Counted from the first letter of the stretch, positions 26,539 to 37,313 are shown. The stretch: DNA of 64,000 nucleotides from Paraburkholderia rhynchosiae (GCF_002879865.1 NZ_PNXY01000015.1:62001-126000); one strand, 5' to 3'. The notes: generated from the letters alone by a model not told the origin. A program made the numbers and translations.

Positions 26539-27924
26539 TTACTCGCTGTAGAAATTCTGGGCGCCGGCAAAGTTATCGAACTTCGTATATTGACCGTGGA
26601 ACGTGAGCCGAACGGGTCCGATCGGGCCATTCCGCTGCTTGCCGATAATGATTTCGGCGGTGCCTTTATCGGGGCTGTCCGGGTTATACACTTCGTCCCG
26701 GTAGATAAACAGGATCACGTCGGCGTCCTGTTCGATAGCGCCGGATTCCCGCAGGTCCGACATGATCGGCCGCTTATTCGGCCGTTGTTCCAGACCCCGG
26801 TTGAGCTGGGACAAAGCAATGACCGGTACATCGAGTTCCTTGGCGAGACTCTTGAGGGAACGCGAAATTTCGGAGATTTCCGTTGCACGGTTTTCGCCGG
26901 ACGACGACCCGCTCATCAATTGCAGATAATCGATGATGATCAAACCCAGCTTGCCGCACTGGCGCGACAGCCGGCGCGCGCGGGAGCGCAGTTCCATCGG
27001 GTTCAGGCCGCCGGTTTCGTCGATGAAAATCTGCGCCTCGCTCATTTTCTGCACGGCGTGCGTCAGCTTCGGCCAATCCTCGTCGGTCAGACGGCCCGTT
27101 CGCATGCGGTGCTGATCGAGCCGGCCAACCGAGCCGAGCATACGCATGGTGAGTTGGGAGCCCGGCATTTCCATCGAGAACACGGCGACTGGCAAGCCGT
27201 ACTCCACGGCCACGTATTCGCCAACGTTCATCGAAAACGCCGTTTTACCCATCGACGGACGCCCCGCGACGATGATCAGTTCGCCGCCATGCATGCCCGA
27301 GGTCATGCGGTCGAGGTCGACGAAGCCAGTCGGCGTGCCGGTCACGTCGCTCGGATTGGCGGTGTGATACAGCGTGTCGATCCGCTCGACCACCTGGGTT
27401 AGCAGCGGTCCGATTTCGAGGAAGCCCTGCGTGCCGCGCGCGCCGTCCTCGGCGATCGAAAAAACCTTCGATTCGGCCTCGTCCAGCAGTTGCCGGACCT
27501 CCTTGCCTTGAGGATTGAACGCGTCGGCCGAGATTTCGTCGGCGACGGAAACCAGCCGGCGCAGCACCGCGCGGTCGCGCACGATTTCCGCGTAGCGGCG
27601 AATATTGGCGGCGCTCGGTGTGTTCTGCGCGAGTGCGTTCAGATAGGCGAGACCGCCGACCTCTTCCGCCTTGCCCGCGGTGCCGAGCGCTTCATAAACG
27701 GTGATGACGTCGGCCGGACGCGTGGCCGCGATCAATTTGCCGATGTGCTCGAAAATGAGGCGGTGATCGTAGCGGTAGAAATCGCTTTGCGACAGAAAGT
27801 CGGCGATGCGGTCCCATGCCGCATTGTCGAGCAGCAAGCCGCCCAGCACCGATTGCTCGGCCTCGATCGAATGCGGCGGGACTTTCAGCGACTCGAGCTG
27901 GGGATCTTTGGACGGTGCGTTCAT
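26539..27924 (-). CDS. dnaB: Replicative DNA helicase DnaB
   Basis: 461-residue hexameric 5'-3' helicase of the replication fork. The N-terminal primase-interaction domain (about 12-115) starts PPHSIEAEQSVLGGLLLDN. The RecA-like core has Walker A GRPSMGKTA (near residue 230), LIIIDYLQLM as Walker B, and VIALSQLNRGLEQRPNKRP DNA-binding loops. Length and motifs match proteobacterial DnaB, and no intein is visible. It lies downstream of the rplI group on the same strand, separated by that group's terminator. Confidence 0.98.
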   Translation of the reverse strand: MNAPSKDPQLESLKVPPHSIEAEQSVLGGLLLDNAAWDRIADFLSQSDFYRYDHRLIFEHIGKLIAATRPADVITVYEALGTAGKAEEVGGLAYLNALAQNTPSAANIRRYAEIVRDRAVLRRLVSVADEISADAFNPQGKEVRQLLDEAESKVFSIAEDGARGTQGFLEIGPLLTQVVERIDTLYHTANPSDVTGTPTGFVDLDRMTSGMHGGELIIVAGRPSMGKTAFSMNVGEYVAVEYGLPVAVFSMEMPGSQLTMRMLGSVGRLDQHRMRTGRLTDEDWPKLTHAVQKMSEAQIFIDETGGLNPMELRSRARRLSRQCGKLGLIIIDYLQLMSGSSSGENRATEISEISRSLKSLAKELDVPVIALSQLNRGLEQRPNKRPIMSDLRESGAIEQDADVILFIYRDEVYNPDSPDKGTAEIIIGKQRNGPIGPVRLTFHGQYTKFDNFAGAQNFYSE

Positions 27925-27987
27925 GGAGACGAATTATCGTGGAATCGGGCGACCGCGGCCAGCGGGAGAATCAAAAATGACGGGCAC

Positions 27988-28022
27988 AAAAAAGGCAGGG
28001 GCCGGTTGCCCGGCCCCTGCCT
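27988..28022 (-). terminator. Terminator of the rpsF-priB-rpsR-rplI operon
   Basis: On the minus strand a 12-bp perfect stem AGGCAGGGGCCG / CGGCCCCTGCCT, with a small loop, is followed by TTTTTT. It lies 65 bp after rplI. Confidence 0.93.
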
Positions 28023-28086
28023 TCAGCCAGCAACATCCTGGCCAATACTATCTGATGCGTGATGCGGTCGGCTTGGACGCGTCGGC

Positions 28087-28539
28087 TTAAACGTGCTCGC
28101 CGAGCACCGACACCGTCACATCCACAACCACGTCGGTGTGCAGCGAAACCTGAACCGGGTGGTCGCCCACCAGCTTCAGCGGGCCTTCCGGCAGGCGCAC
28201 TTGCGCCTTTTCCACTGCGAAGCCTTGCTTGACCAGTGCTTCGGCGATGTCGGCGTTCGTGACCGAGCCGAACAGACGGCCGTCGACACCGGCCTTCTGA
28301 CCGATCTGGACCGTCGAGCCTGCCAGCTTTTCGCCTTGAGCCTGAGCGGCAGCCAGCTTTTCAGCGGCGGTCTTTTCGAGTTCAGCGCGGCGGACCTCGA
28401 ATTCAGCCAGCGCTTCTTTCGTTGCACGGCGAGCCTGCTTGTTCGGGATCAGGAAGTTACGTGCGTAACCGTCCTTGACCTTCACGATATCGCCCAGGTT
28501 GCCCAGATTGACGACTTTTTCCAGAAGAATGATTTGCAT
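28087..28539 (-). CDS. rplI: 50S ribosomal protein L9
   Basis: 150-residue large-subunit protein. MQIILLEKVVNLGNLGDIVKVKDGYARNFLIPNKQA is the N-terminal domain that binds 23S rRNA; a long helix (about 40-75) connects it to the C-terminal domain with GSVTNADIAEAL. Length is normal. It is last in the conserved rpsF-priB-rpsR-rplI order. Confidence 0.98.
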   Translation of the reverse strand: MQIILLEKVVNLGNLGDIVKVKDGYARNFLIPNKQARRATKEALAEFEVRRAELEKTAAEKLAAAQAQGEKLAGSTVQIGQKAGVDGRLFGSVTNADIAEALVKQGFAVEKAQVRLPEGPLKLVGDHPVQVSLHTDVVVDVTVSVLGEHV

Positions 28540-28566
28540 TCGGATGCTCCTTATCGCGTCGTCGGG

Positions 28567-28842
28567 TTAGGCCTTGTGCTGGTCGGTGTACGGCACCAGC
28601 GCGAGGAAACGTGCGCGCTTGATTGCCGTGTCCAGCTGGCGTTGATAGTGCGACTTCGTACCCGTGAGACGCGCCGGCGTGATCTTGCCGTTTTCGCCGA
28701 TGAAGTCCTTCAGCGTTTCGAGGTCCTTGTAGTCGATATGATCGACGTTAGCGGCCGTGAAACGGCAGAACTTCTTGCGCTTGAAGAGCGGATTTTGTTG
28801 CTGACGACGCTTGTCGAATTTCTTACCAGTCGGGCGGGGCAT
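28567..28842 (-). CDS. rpsR: 30S ribosomal protein S18
   Basis: 91-residue small-subunit protein that pairs with S6 on the platform. The diagnostic stretch is KKFCRFTAANVDHIDYKDLETLKDFI followed by GKITPARLTGTKSHYQRQLDTAIKRARFLALVPY. The N-terminus is Lys/Arg-rich as usual. It starts 2 bp after priB ends. Confidence 0.98.
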   Translation of the reverse strand: MPRPTGKKFDKRRQQQNPLFKRKKFCRFTAANVDHIDYKDLETLKDFIGENGKITPARLTGTKSHYQRQLDTAIKRARFLALVPYTDQHKA

Positions 28843-28844
28843 GT

Positions 28845-29144
28845 TCAGTCCTTTCCAATGTCCTGCAATGCTGTGATGTGAAATACCAGAGTTCTCGCGT
28901 TGCGGTGCTTTTTCGCCAGGAAGCCTGTGAAGAGCGTTTCCACGCCCATCGGACAGCTTTCCAGCTTACCGCTCGCCTCGCCCGCGGCTACCGCCTGCAT
29001 GGTCAGTTCGACTTGCCGGGCAATGCCGGCTTCGACCACTTCCGTGCGGTGGTGCAACGTGCAGCCTGCAATCGGAACGCCGGCGGGGGTATACCGCACC
29101 GCTTCGCGTTCGACGACGCTGGCCTTGAGTTGCAGCCGGTTCAT
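28845..29144 (-). CDS. priB: Primosomal replication protein N (PriB)
   Basis: 99-residue single-strand DNA-binding OB-fold protein for replication restart with PriA and DnaT. It begins MNRLQLKASVVEREAVRYTPAGVPI and contains the CTLHHRTEVVEAGIARQVELTMQAVA block. Position between rpsF and rpsR is the conserved one. Length matches the family (~100). Confidence 0.95.
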   Translation of the reverse strand: MNRLQLKASVVEREAVRYTPAGVPIAGCTLHHRTEVVEAGIARQVELTMQAVAAGEASGKLESCPMGVETLFTGFLAKKHRNARTLVFHITALQDIGKD

Positions 29145-29194
29145 GAAGCCTTTGACGAGGGTGACGCTTGGTCTGGTAGCTTAAATAATGTGTC

Positions 29195-29569
29195 TTAAGC
29201 CTGCGCTTCGGACGGTTGCGTAGCAGCCGACTTCTTGGCTTCTTCGCGCTGCACTTCCTTCATCATCGGCGACGGGCCGGTTTCGGCCTTCTTCATCTTG
29301 ACGATGAGATGACGCAGAACGGCGTCGTTGAACTTGAACGCGTGTTCCAGTTCGTCGAGCGTGGTCTGGTCGCATTCGATGTTCATGCAGACGTAGTGAG
29401 CCTTCGCGAGTTTCTCGATCATGTAGGCCAGTTGGCGACGGCCCCAGTCTTCGATACGGTGGATCTGGCCACCGTGCGACGTGATCGTGCTCTTGTAACG
29501 CTCGATCATGGCGGGCACTTGCTCGCTCTGATCGGGATGCACGATAAAGACGATTTCATAATGACGCAT
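29195..29569 (-). CDS. rpsF: 30S ribosomal protein S6
   Basis: 124-residue S6. It starts MRHYEIVFIVHPDQSEQVPAMIERY and contains EDWGRRQLAYMIEKLAKAHYV and FNDAVLRHLIVKMKKAE. The C-terminal tail (about 25 residues) is charged and variable, as in other S6 proteins. The ATG at 29569 follows a GGAGTG ribosome site; a further in-frame upstream opening of 38 residues overlaps the promoter and is excluded. First gene of its operon. Confidence 0.97.
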   Translation of the reverse strand: MRHYEIVFIVHPDQSEQVPAMIERYKSTITSHGGQIHRIEDWGRRQLAYMIEKLAKAHYVCMNIECDQTTLDELEHAFKFNDAVLRHLIVKMKKAETGPSPMMKEVQREEAKKSAATQPSEAQA

Positions 29570-29644
29570 ACACACTCCTTGTGCTGACTTTTGGATAGAA
29601 GCCACCCGGGCGTCTGAACCGGTGTGGCAAGTGAGAAGCCGAAG

Positions 29645-29673
29645 AGTGTAACCCGGTTGGGGCCGGGTTGCAA
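29645..29673 (-). promoter_or_regulatory. Promoter of the rpsF operon
   Basis: On the minus strand TTGCAA (29673-29668) and TACACT (29650-29645) are separated by exactly 17 bp. It lies 76 bp upstream of rpsF. The spacer is itself a CCCGG...CCGGG inverted repeat, which could affect transcription. Confidence 0.75.
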
Positions 29674-29861
29674 GGCACCGCATTGTCCCGTCACGTGATT
29701 CAGGCGTGTTTTCAAGGATTTAGGGGCACTTGCCGAGCCGGGCTCGCTCATCACGCGATGGCCACCGCGGGGCGTCCTGCCTCAAAAACGCCGCCGAGAC
29801 GATTGCCTCCCGCTGTCCGCATACGCGAACCGGCAAGCCGTCCGCCGTTTGCGGGCCGCTT

Positions 29862-30806
29862 CTACGAGCCCGCCTCCGTCCGTTCGCTGCCGCCTTGCAG
29901 GCGCGCGGTCAGCGCCTTCTCCAACGCGCTAAGCGCATCCGGCGCCGCATCGCTAATGGCCCACCACGTCATGCCTTCCGCGTTCCAGTGAGCGATCGAA
30001 TAGCCTTCCCGGCCAAGCGTCGCCGGGGCCGCACCGCTCGCAGCGCGGGCTTCCACGGACTGCGGAAAAACGTACACGTCGATGACATGCTTCTGGTAGC
30101 GGTACACCAGCACGGCAACCCGCTGATGCGCAAGGTAATCGAGCCGGCCGCCTTCCAGCGCAAAGCCGCTCGCCGCCAGATTCTCGACCGGCGGCGAATA
30201 GTCCAGCCGGCCGTTGAACCAGGGCTTGACGGTATGCCGGTCCGTCGAAATTACGTCGATGTCGCGCCCCGACACCTGCGCGCGCACGTGGCTCGCGACG
30301 AGTTCGTCCGCAAACGGCGCGAAGTCCGCGGGACGGCGCAGGTTCAGCGTAACAGCCACGCCCACGGCGCACAGCGCGACGACCAGCGCCGCCAGCCAGC
30401 CTGACGCGAATGGCCCCCCCGAACCACCGAACGCTACCGGCCCGCCCGTGCCGCCTTGCGCAAGACGCCCGCCGCTCAACCATCTGTCGAGCCAGCCGAA
30501 CCGCCACCGGGGCGAACGCCGCGGCTGCGGCAGCGTGCCGGCGGCGACCGCGTCGGGCGTTTCCGTCGTCGTAGGGTCAGCGCTTTCTGCGTCCGGCAGA
30601 CCAGCCACGATACGCGCCCGCAGCGACTGCGGCGCGCGATGATAAGGCGCCGTGCGCAGCGCACGGCTCATCGCGTGAAGGTTTTTGCTTTCGCGCCGGC
30701 AGGCCTCGCAGCTCTCGATATGCTGCTGCACGCGCCGCGCATCCGGCGCGGGCAATTCATGATCGGCGTTCGCATCGAGGAGCGGCCGCGCTTCGCTACA
30801 GTCCAT
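29862..30806 (-). CDS. Zinc-finger anti-sigma factor (membrane-anchored)
   Basis: 314-residue anti-sigma factor. The N-terminal ZAS zinc-binding motif is HIESCEAC (near residue 28) within MDCSEARPLLDANADHEL. A single transmembrane helix (about residues 150-175, WLAALVVALCAVGVAVTLNL) separates the cytoplasmic part from a periplasmic domain of about 140 residues that includes WFNGRLDYSPPVENLAASGFAL. It overlaps the ECF sigma gene by 11 bp, indicating coupled expression; it should sequester that sigma until an envelope or redox signal arrives. The start at 30806 follows the zinc-finger homology. Confidence 0.9.
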   Translation of the reverse strand: MDCSEARPLLDANADHELPAPDARRVQQHIESCEACRRESKNLHAMSRALRTAPYHRAPQSLRARIVAGLPDAESADPTTTETPDAVAAGTLPQPRRSPRWRFGWLDRWLSGGRLAQGGTGGPVAFGGSGGPFASGWLAALVVALCAVGVAVTLNLRRPADFAPFADELVASHVRAQVSGRDIDVISTDRHTVKPWFNGRLDYSPPVENLAASGFALEGGRLDYLAHQRVAVLVYRYQKHVIDVYVFPQSVEARAASGAAPATLGREGYSIAHWNAEGMTWWAISDAAPDALSALEKALTARLQGGSERTEAGS

Positions 30807-31662
30807 CTGGCGTCTCCTGAGCGTTGCCGGCGGCAGCGCCGCCGGGGTTGTTGAGCGGCCGGGCATTGGCCACTGCGCGAAGCGGCGTCACGGAGGCTGT
30901 CGGTATGACGGATGGCGAACCCCGCGCCGCGCCGCTTTGTCGGCCTCCTGCGTCGTCTTGAAAACCTGACTCAGTGCCGGAACGCGCCTGACACGCCGAT
31001 TCAGCCCCCGACTCAGACCCGCCCCCCGCGGCTTGCTGCGACTTCCGCGGCGCGCCGCGCGAAACCGGCCCCGGCGGCGTTCCTGGCAAACCGTTGCGCG
31101 GCTCCGCGAGCAGCGCCGCCAGCTTGCGACGCCCGCGCGCGAGCCGCGACATCACCGTGCCGATCGGCACATCGGCCACGTGCGCGATCTCGCGGTAGCC
31201 CATCTCTTCCAGCTCGCGCAAGATCAGTACTTCGCGATACTCAACCGGCAACAGCGCGAGCGCTTCGTGCACGCGCCTCGTATCCTCGTCGCGAATCAGC
31301 AGCGCCTGCGGATCGGCGCCGCCCGCGCTCCAGCCGTCGAAAACGGCGTCGTCCATCGTGTCGTCGAACTCGACCGTTTCGTGCGACGACGCGCGCCGCC
31401 GCCACTCCGTGTACCAGGTCCGCCGCACGATCGCGAGCAGCCAGGGCCGCGCCGAATCGCCGCGAAAGGTGTCGAAGAAGCGGAACGCGCGCATGAACGC
31501 TTCCTGCACGACGTCGTCGGCATCGCTCGGATTGCCGCATAGCCAGCGCGCGAGGTTGTACGCGGCGTCCAGATGCGGCAGCACGAGCTGCTGGAAACGG
31601 CGGCTTTGCGCGGCATCGGTCTCACCATTTATGCGAACGGCGTCTGAATCGGTCTGGACCAC
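30796..31662 (-). CDS. ECF-type RNA polymerase sigma factor with long C-terminal tail
   Basis: 288-residue ECF sigma. Region 2 covers about 20-90 (DAAYNLARWLCGNPSDADDVVQEAFMRAFRFFDTFRGDSARPWLLAIVRRTWYTEWRR) and region 4 about 130-185 (LPVEYREVLILRELEEMGYREIAHVADVPIGTVMSRLARGR). The last ~95 residues are Gly/Ser/Ala/Pro-rich and extend beyond the usual ~190-200. The start is a GTG after GGAGGG. With the overlapping anti-sigma gene it forms a standard two-gene regulatory unit; the signal and regulon are unknown. Confidence 0.92.
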   Translation of the reverse strand: MVQTDSDAVRINGETDAAQSRRFQQLVLPHLDAAYNLARWLCGNPSDADDVVQEAFMRAFRFFDTFRGDSARPWLLAIVRRTWYTEWRRRASSHETVEFDDTMDDAVFDGWSAGGADPQALLIRDEDTRRVHEALALLPVEYREVLILRELEEMGYREIAHVADVPIGTVMSRLARGRRKLAALLAEPRNGLPGTPPGPVSRGAPRKSQQAAGGGSESGAESACQARSGTESGFQDDAGGRQSGAARGSPSVIPTASVTPLRAVANARPLNNPGGAAAGNAQETPDGL

Positions 31663-31817
31663 CTCGGCCCTCCGGGGGATGTGCGGCTACGCTGTGCGGT
31701 TCGTCGTGACGCTTCACACCGCATAACCGGCCATGCGCCGAGTTTATTCCCGCTGCGTGCCTGGTCCGCAAAATCACCCGCAAAAAAACGATCGGCAAAA
31801 AGAGCCGACCGCTCCCG

Positions 31818-32732
31818 CTAATAGGCCGGGCGGTTCCAGTAGTCCTCGCTCGCGTAAACTTCCTTCAGATAATCGATGAAGTAGCGCACCCTGGCCGGCA
31901 CGTAGCGCTGTTGCGGATAGACCGCAAGAATGTCGTAGTCGGGCAGCGCGAATTCGTCGAGCACGGTTTCCAGTTCGCCGCGCGCGAGTTGCTGCTGGAT
32001 TTCCCAGGTGGAACGCCAGCCGAGCCCGAGCCCTTCCGATACCCAGCGGTGCAGCAGTTCGCCGTCGTTGCAATCGAGCGTGCCGCCGACCCGCACCGTA
32101 ACGAGCTTGCCATTGCGGCGGAAGTACCAGCCGCGGTTCTGGCCGCCTTGCAGATTGAACGCGAGACAGTTGTGGCGCGGCAGATCTTCGAGCGTTTTCG
32201 GCTTACCGTGCTTGCGAAAATAGTCGGGCGTGCCGCATACCACGCGTCGGTTCGAGGCGAGCTTCACCGCGACGAAGTTCGGATCGACCGCGCCGCCGAT
32301 ACGGATCGACAGGTCATAGCCCTCGCGCACCAGATCCACAACGCGGTCGGTCAGATTGAATGACACCTGCAATTCCGGCTTGTCGGCGACAAAGGCTGGC
32401 GCGAGGGGCGCCACGTGCTTGCGGCCGAATGCGGCCGGCGCCGACACGATCAGGTGGCCGTTCACCGCGCGTCGTCCGGCGCTCAGTTCATTTTCCGCCT
32501 GATCCCATTCGCTCAGGAGCCCCCGGCAGCGTTCGAGAAACGCGGCGCCCTCTTCGCTGACGACGAGCCGCCGTGTGGAGCGGTACATCAGCTTCACGCC
32601 GAGGCGCTTTTCGAGCGCGTCGATGCGGCGGCCGAGAATCACCGGCGACACGCCCTCCTCCAGTGCAGCCGCCGCGAGGCTGCCCGCATCCGCGACGCGC
32701 ACAAAGGTTTCGATCTGCTTGAAGCGGTCCAT
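31818..32732 (-). CDS. LysR-family transcriptional regulator, divergent from gcl
   Basis: 304-residue LysR regulator. The winged helix-turn-helix is at about 1-60 (FKQIETFVRVADAGSLAAAALEEGVSPVILGRRIDALEKRLGVKLMYRSTRRL), followed by a linker and a substrate-binding domain (about 90-295). It diverges from gcl-hyi-glxR, so control of that operon by a glyoxylate-related effector is inferred from position; I see no direct ligand evidence. The classic E. coli regulator AllR is from a different family. Confidence 0.9.
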   Translation of the reverse strand: MDRFKQIETFVRVADAGSLAAAALEEGVSPVILGRRIDALEKRLGVKLMYRSTRRLVVSEEGAAFLERCRGLLSEWDQAENELSAGRRAVNGHLIVSAPAAFGRKHVAPLAPAFVADKPELQVSFNLTDRVVDLVREGYDLSIRIGGAVDPNFVAVKLASNRRVVCGTPDYFRKHGKPKTLEDLPRHNCLAFNLQGGQNRGWYFRRNGKLVTVRVGGTLDCNDGELLHRWVSEGLGLGWRSTWEIQQQLARGELETVLDEFALPDYDILAVYPQQRYVPARVRYFIDYLKEVYASEDYWNRPAY

Positions 32733-32774
32733 GTCGTCTCCTATGTCGACCGGAGTTGGCGCTTTAGCTGTCGG

Positions 32775-32879
32775 CCGGAGTTCGCGCTTTAGCGTGTTAC
32801 TCCGGCCCCATGCAAAGCACTTACTCCGGTCCCATGCAAAACGGTCGACCCGAGTTCGCGCTTTAGCGCGCTACTCGGG
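32775..32879. repeat. Two similar hairpin elements between the LysR gene and gcl
   Basis: Element 1 (32775-32805) folds as CCGGAGT ... ACTCCGG and element 2 (32849-32879) as CCCGAGT ... ACTCGGG; both enclose TTCGCGCTTTAGCG, and element 2 adds an inner CGCGC/GCGCG stem. Partial copies (GGAGTTGGCGCTTTAGCTG near 32752) flank them, and CATGCAAA-like words recur nearby. These look like degenerate palindromic repeats in a promoter region. Confidence 0.75.
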
Positions 32880-33053
32880 CCACAAGCAAAGCACTTGCTC
32901 CGGTCCACACAAAGCGTTAGCGCCGCCTTCCCCATTCCATACTTTTTGTCTCGAAATAAGCGACGCGGACTGATCTTATCAAACCTTTCCGTCAGGCCTA
33001 AAGTGCTTTCAACAGCTTTGTTAGCCAATTTCCCAGACATTCAGGAGACATTC

Positions 33054-34829
<1,776 letters not shown>

Positions 34830-34841
34830 GCTTTAGGACTT

Positions 34842-34861
34842 CAATCGCGTGAGCGCGATTG
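34842..34861 (+). other. Perfect hairpin between gcl and hyi
   Basis: CAATCGCG-TGAG-CGCGATTG, an 8-bp perfect stem with a 4-base loop, 12 bp after the gcl stop. It has no T-run and the genes continue on the same strand, so a transcript-processing or stabilising element is more likely than a terminator. Confidence 0.6.
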
Positions 34862-34925
34862 CACGATCACGTTGCAATCGTCTCACGAAGTTTTTCCACT
34901 GACCGACCAAAGAGACCTACGCACT

Positions 34926-35735
34926 ATGCCGAAATTTGCAGCGAATCTCACGATGCTCTTCAACGAAGTTCCGTTCCTCGACCGCTTCGCGGCCGCAGCG
35001 GACGCGGGCTTTCACGCCGTCGAATTCCTGTTCCCGTATCCGTATCAAATCGCCGAATTGAGCGAGCGTCTTCAGCAGAACCGGCTGAAGCTGGTGCTGC
35101 ACAACCTGCCCGCGGGCAACTGGGAAGCCGGCGAGCGTGGCATTGCCTGCCTGCCCGATCGCGTGAGCGAGTTCCGGGAAGGCGTGGGCCGTGCGATCGA
35201 ATACGCGAGCGCCCTCAAGGTATCGCAACTGAATTGCCTCGTGGGCATTCCGACTGCGGGCGTCGATGCCGACAAGGTGCGCTCGACTATCGTCGATAAC
35301 CTGCGTTTTGCAGCGGGTGAATTGAAGAAGGCTGGCATCAAGCTACTGGTCGAGCCGTGCAATTCCTACGACATTCCGGGTTTCGCGTTGAACCGTTCGA
35401 GCGAAGGTCTCGACGTGATTCGCGCGGTGGGCTCGGACAATGTGTTCCTGCAATACGACATCTATCACATGCAACGGATGGAAGGCGAACTGGCGGCGAC
35501 GATCAAAAAGAATCTGCCGCAAATCGCCCATATCCAGCTCGCCGACAACCCCGGGCGCAATGAACCGGGCACCGGCGAAATCAACTACCCGTACCTGTTC
35601 GACCTGCTCGACTCGATTGGCTACGACGGCTACGTCGGCTGCGAATACAAGCCGCGCACGACGACCACCGCCGGGCTCGGCTGGGTCCAGAGCGTCGCAG
35701 GGCAAACGCGCGGCGCCGCGCACGCCGCGGCTTGA
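34926..35735 (+). CDS. hyi: Hydroxypyruvate isomerase
   Basis: 269-residue TIM-barrel enzyme interconverting hydroxypyruvate and tartronate semialdehyde. It starts MPKFAANLTMLFNEVPFLDRFAAAADAGF as in Hyi proteins. Metal/catalytic acids lie in LLVEPCNSYDIPGF (near residue 143) and VGCEYKPRTTTTAGLGW near the end, with QYDIYHMQRMEGE between. It is 96 bp after gcl and 107 bp before glxR on the same strand. Confidence 0.95.
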   Translation: MPKFAANLTMLFNEVPFLDRFAAAADAGFHAVEFLFPYPYQIAELSERLQQNRLKLVLHNLPAGNWEAGERGIACLPDRVSEFREGVGRAIEYASALKVSQLNCLVGIPTAGVDADKVRSTIVDNLRFAAGELKKAGIKLLVEPCNSYDIPGFALNRSSEGLDVIRAVGSDNVFLQYDIYHMQRMEGELAATIKKNLPQIAHIQLADNPGRNEPGTGEINYPYLFDLLDSIGYDGYVGCEYKPRTTTTAGLGWVQSVAGQTRGAAHAAA

Positions 35736-35842
35736 GCGATGTATTGAATACGACATCGGTCAAATCAGGCGCATGACGCGTTGAAGGAAGCCCCCCCTAA
35801 AGGGGCAGCAAACAACACTGGAAACACTGGAGATTCAGACAC

Positions 35843-36751
35843 ATGGCAAAGATTGGCTTCATCGGGCTCGGCATCATGGGCGCGCATATGGCGCGCAACC
35901 TCATCAAGGGCGGTCACACGCTGTTCGTGAACGGCGCGTACCCGGTGCCCGAAGACCTGGGCAAGAGCACGAACGTGGTGGCCAATTCCACTGCTGTCGC
36001 GCAAGCCGCCGACATCGTCATCATCATGGTGCCGGACACGCCTGACGTGGCCAACGTTCTGTTTGCCGACGACGGCGTTGCCGCCGGCCTCTCGGCGGGC
36101 AAACTCGTTATCGACATGAGCTCGATCTCGCCGCTGGATACGCAGGCGTTCGCTAAAAAGATCAATGCACTCGGCGTGGATTATCTCGACGCGCCGGTGT
36201 CCGGCGGCGAAGTCGGCGCGCGCGAAGCAACGCTGACGATCATGGTGGGCGGCCCGGAAAAAGCCTTCGCGCAAGCAAAGCCGCTGTTCGACCTGATGGG
36301 CAAGAATATCTCGCTGATCGGCGAGAACGGCGCGGGTCAGACGTGCAAGGTCGCGAACCAGATCATCGTCGCGCTGAACATCGAGGCGGTGGCCGAAGCA
36401 TTGCTCTTCGCCTCGCGCTCCGGCGCCGATCCGGAGCGTGTGCGCAAGGCGTTGATGGGCGGCTTCGCTTCGTCGCGCATTCTCGAAGTGCACGGCGAGC
36501 GCATGACGAAGCGCACGTTCAATCCGGGCTTCCGCATCGAACTGCATCAAAAGGATTTGAACCTCGCACTCGACGGCGCGCGCAAGCTCGGCATCGCGCT
36601 GCCGCATACTGCGAGCGCCCAGCAATTGTTCAGCGTGTGCGCGGCGAACGGCGGGAAGGCATGGGATCACTCGGCGATGGTTCGCGCACTCGAAATCATG
36701 GCGAATTATGAAGTCGCGCAAGCGCCGGATAGCGAGGCGAAGGCAGCTTGA
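35843..36751 (+). CDS. glxR: Tartronate-semialdehyde reductase (2-hydroxy-3-oxopropionate reductase)
   Basis: 302-residue beta-hydroxyacid dehydrogenase reducing tartronate semialdehyde to D-glycerate with NADH. It shows the N-terminal GFIGLGIMGAHMARNL nucleotide motif, APVSGGEVGAREATLTIMVGG, and the catalytic lysine in GQTCKVANQIIVALNIEAVAEAL (near residue 171). It completes the glycerate route from glyoxylate started by Gcl. ATG follows TGGAGATTC. Confidence 0.95.
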   Translation: MAKIGFIGLGIMGAHMARNLIKGGHTLFVNGAYPVPEDLGKSTNVVANSTAVAQAADIVIIMVPDTPDVANVLFADDGVAAGLSAGKLVIDMSSISPLDTQAFAKKINALGVDYLDAPVSGGEVGAREATLTIMVGGPEKAFAQAKPLFDLMGKNISLIGENGAGQTCKVANQIIVALNIEAVAEALLFASRSGADPERVRKALMGGFASSRILEVHGERMTKRTFNPGFRIELHQKDLNLALDGARKLGIALPHTASAQQLFSVCAANGGKAWDHSAMVRALEIMANYEVAQAPDSEAKAA

Positions 36752-37313
36752 TCCTGACGCGTTGCTGTGCGAGTTGCGGCTTCGCGATCAGAGATCAGCG
36801 ATTAGCCACAGCCGCTTGCATAGCGACACGTGAATAACGCAGTAACACAGATTGCCGCAAGCGTTGCTTCGTCGACGTCACGGCAATCGCAGGTGGGGCG
36901 CCCGGTTCGTCGCGCGGCATCGCGGCGGAACGGGCAAATCGTGCCGCTCTGGGCTGAGAGCGGCAAAGTGGGGTCCGCAGCGGCACCCGGCGGCGCCGGG
37001 GAAGCCTTGGTCGGTCAGACGTCGTCGTCGGGTGTCCGGCTGTCGGATTTCATCATCATGCTTTTTCCGCCACACACTCTGCTCTTCATGCCGCGGTTCA
37101 TCATGTGCGCCGCCGGCTTGCACGTTCGCTTGCATTTGCTTGCAACTCCGTGCCTTTTCCCCTACCTTTCTTGACACATCGCCGCGGGCTTTTCTCCTAC
37201 ACTCGTGAGTCTGTTGCATGCATTTGAACGCTCGCGCCGCTTCGGCCCGGCATGCGGGTTCCGCGGATCGTTCGCGCCTGATATTCGCGTGCATCGCAAC
37301 CAGTGCTTAACCC
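36752..37313. other. Intergenic region before the BON-LysM gene
   Basis: About 560 bp. No gene is supported: open frames on both strands (for example 36830-37174 and 36878-37294 minus) have Arg/Ala/Ser-rich shadow composition. A TTGACA sits at 37171-37176 with TACACT at 37198-37203, but the 21-bp spacing is too long for a standard promoter. Confidence 0.4.

Noticed and set aside
37171..37203. TTGACA/TACACT promoter for the BON-LysM gene
   Set aside because: Spacing of 21 bp is outside the normal range, so the pair may be accidental.
36830..37294. Open frames in the gap before the BON-LysM gene
   Set aside because: Composition is shadow-like on both strands and no start signal is seen.
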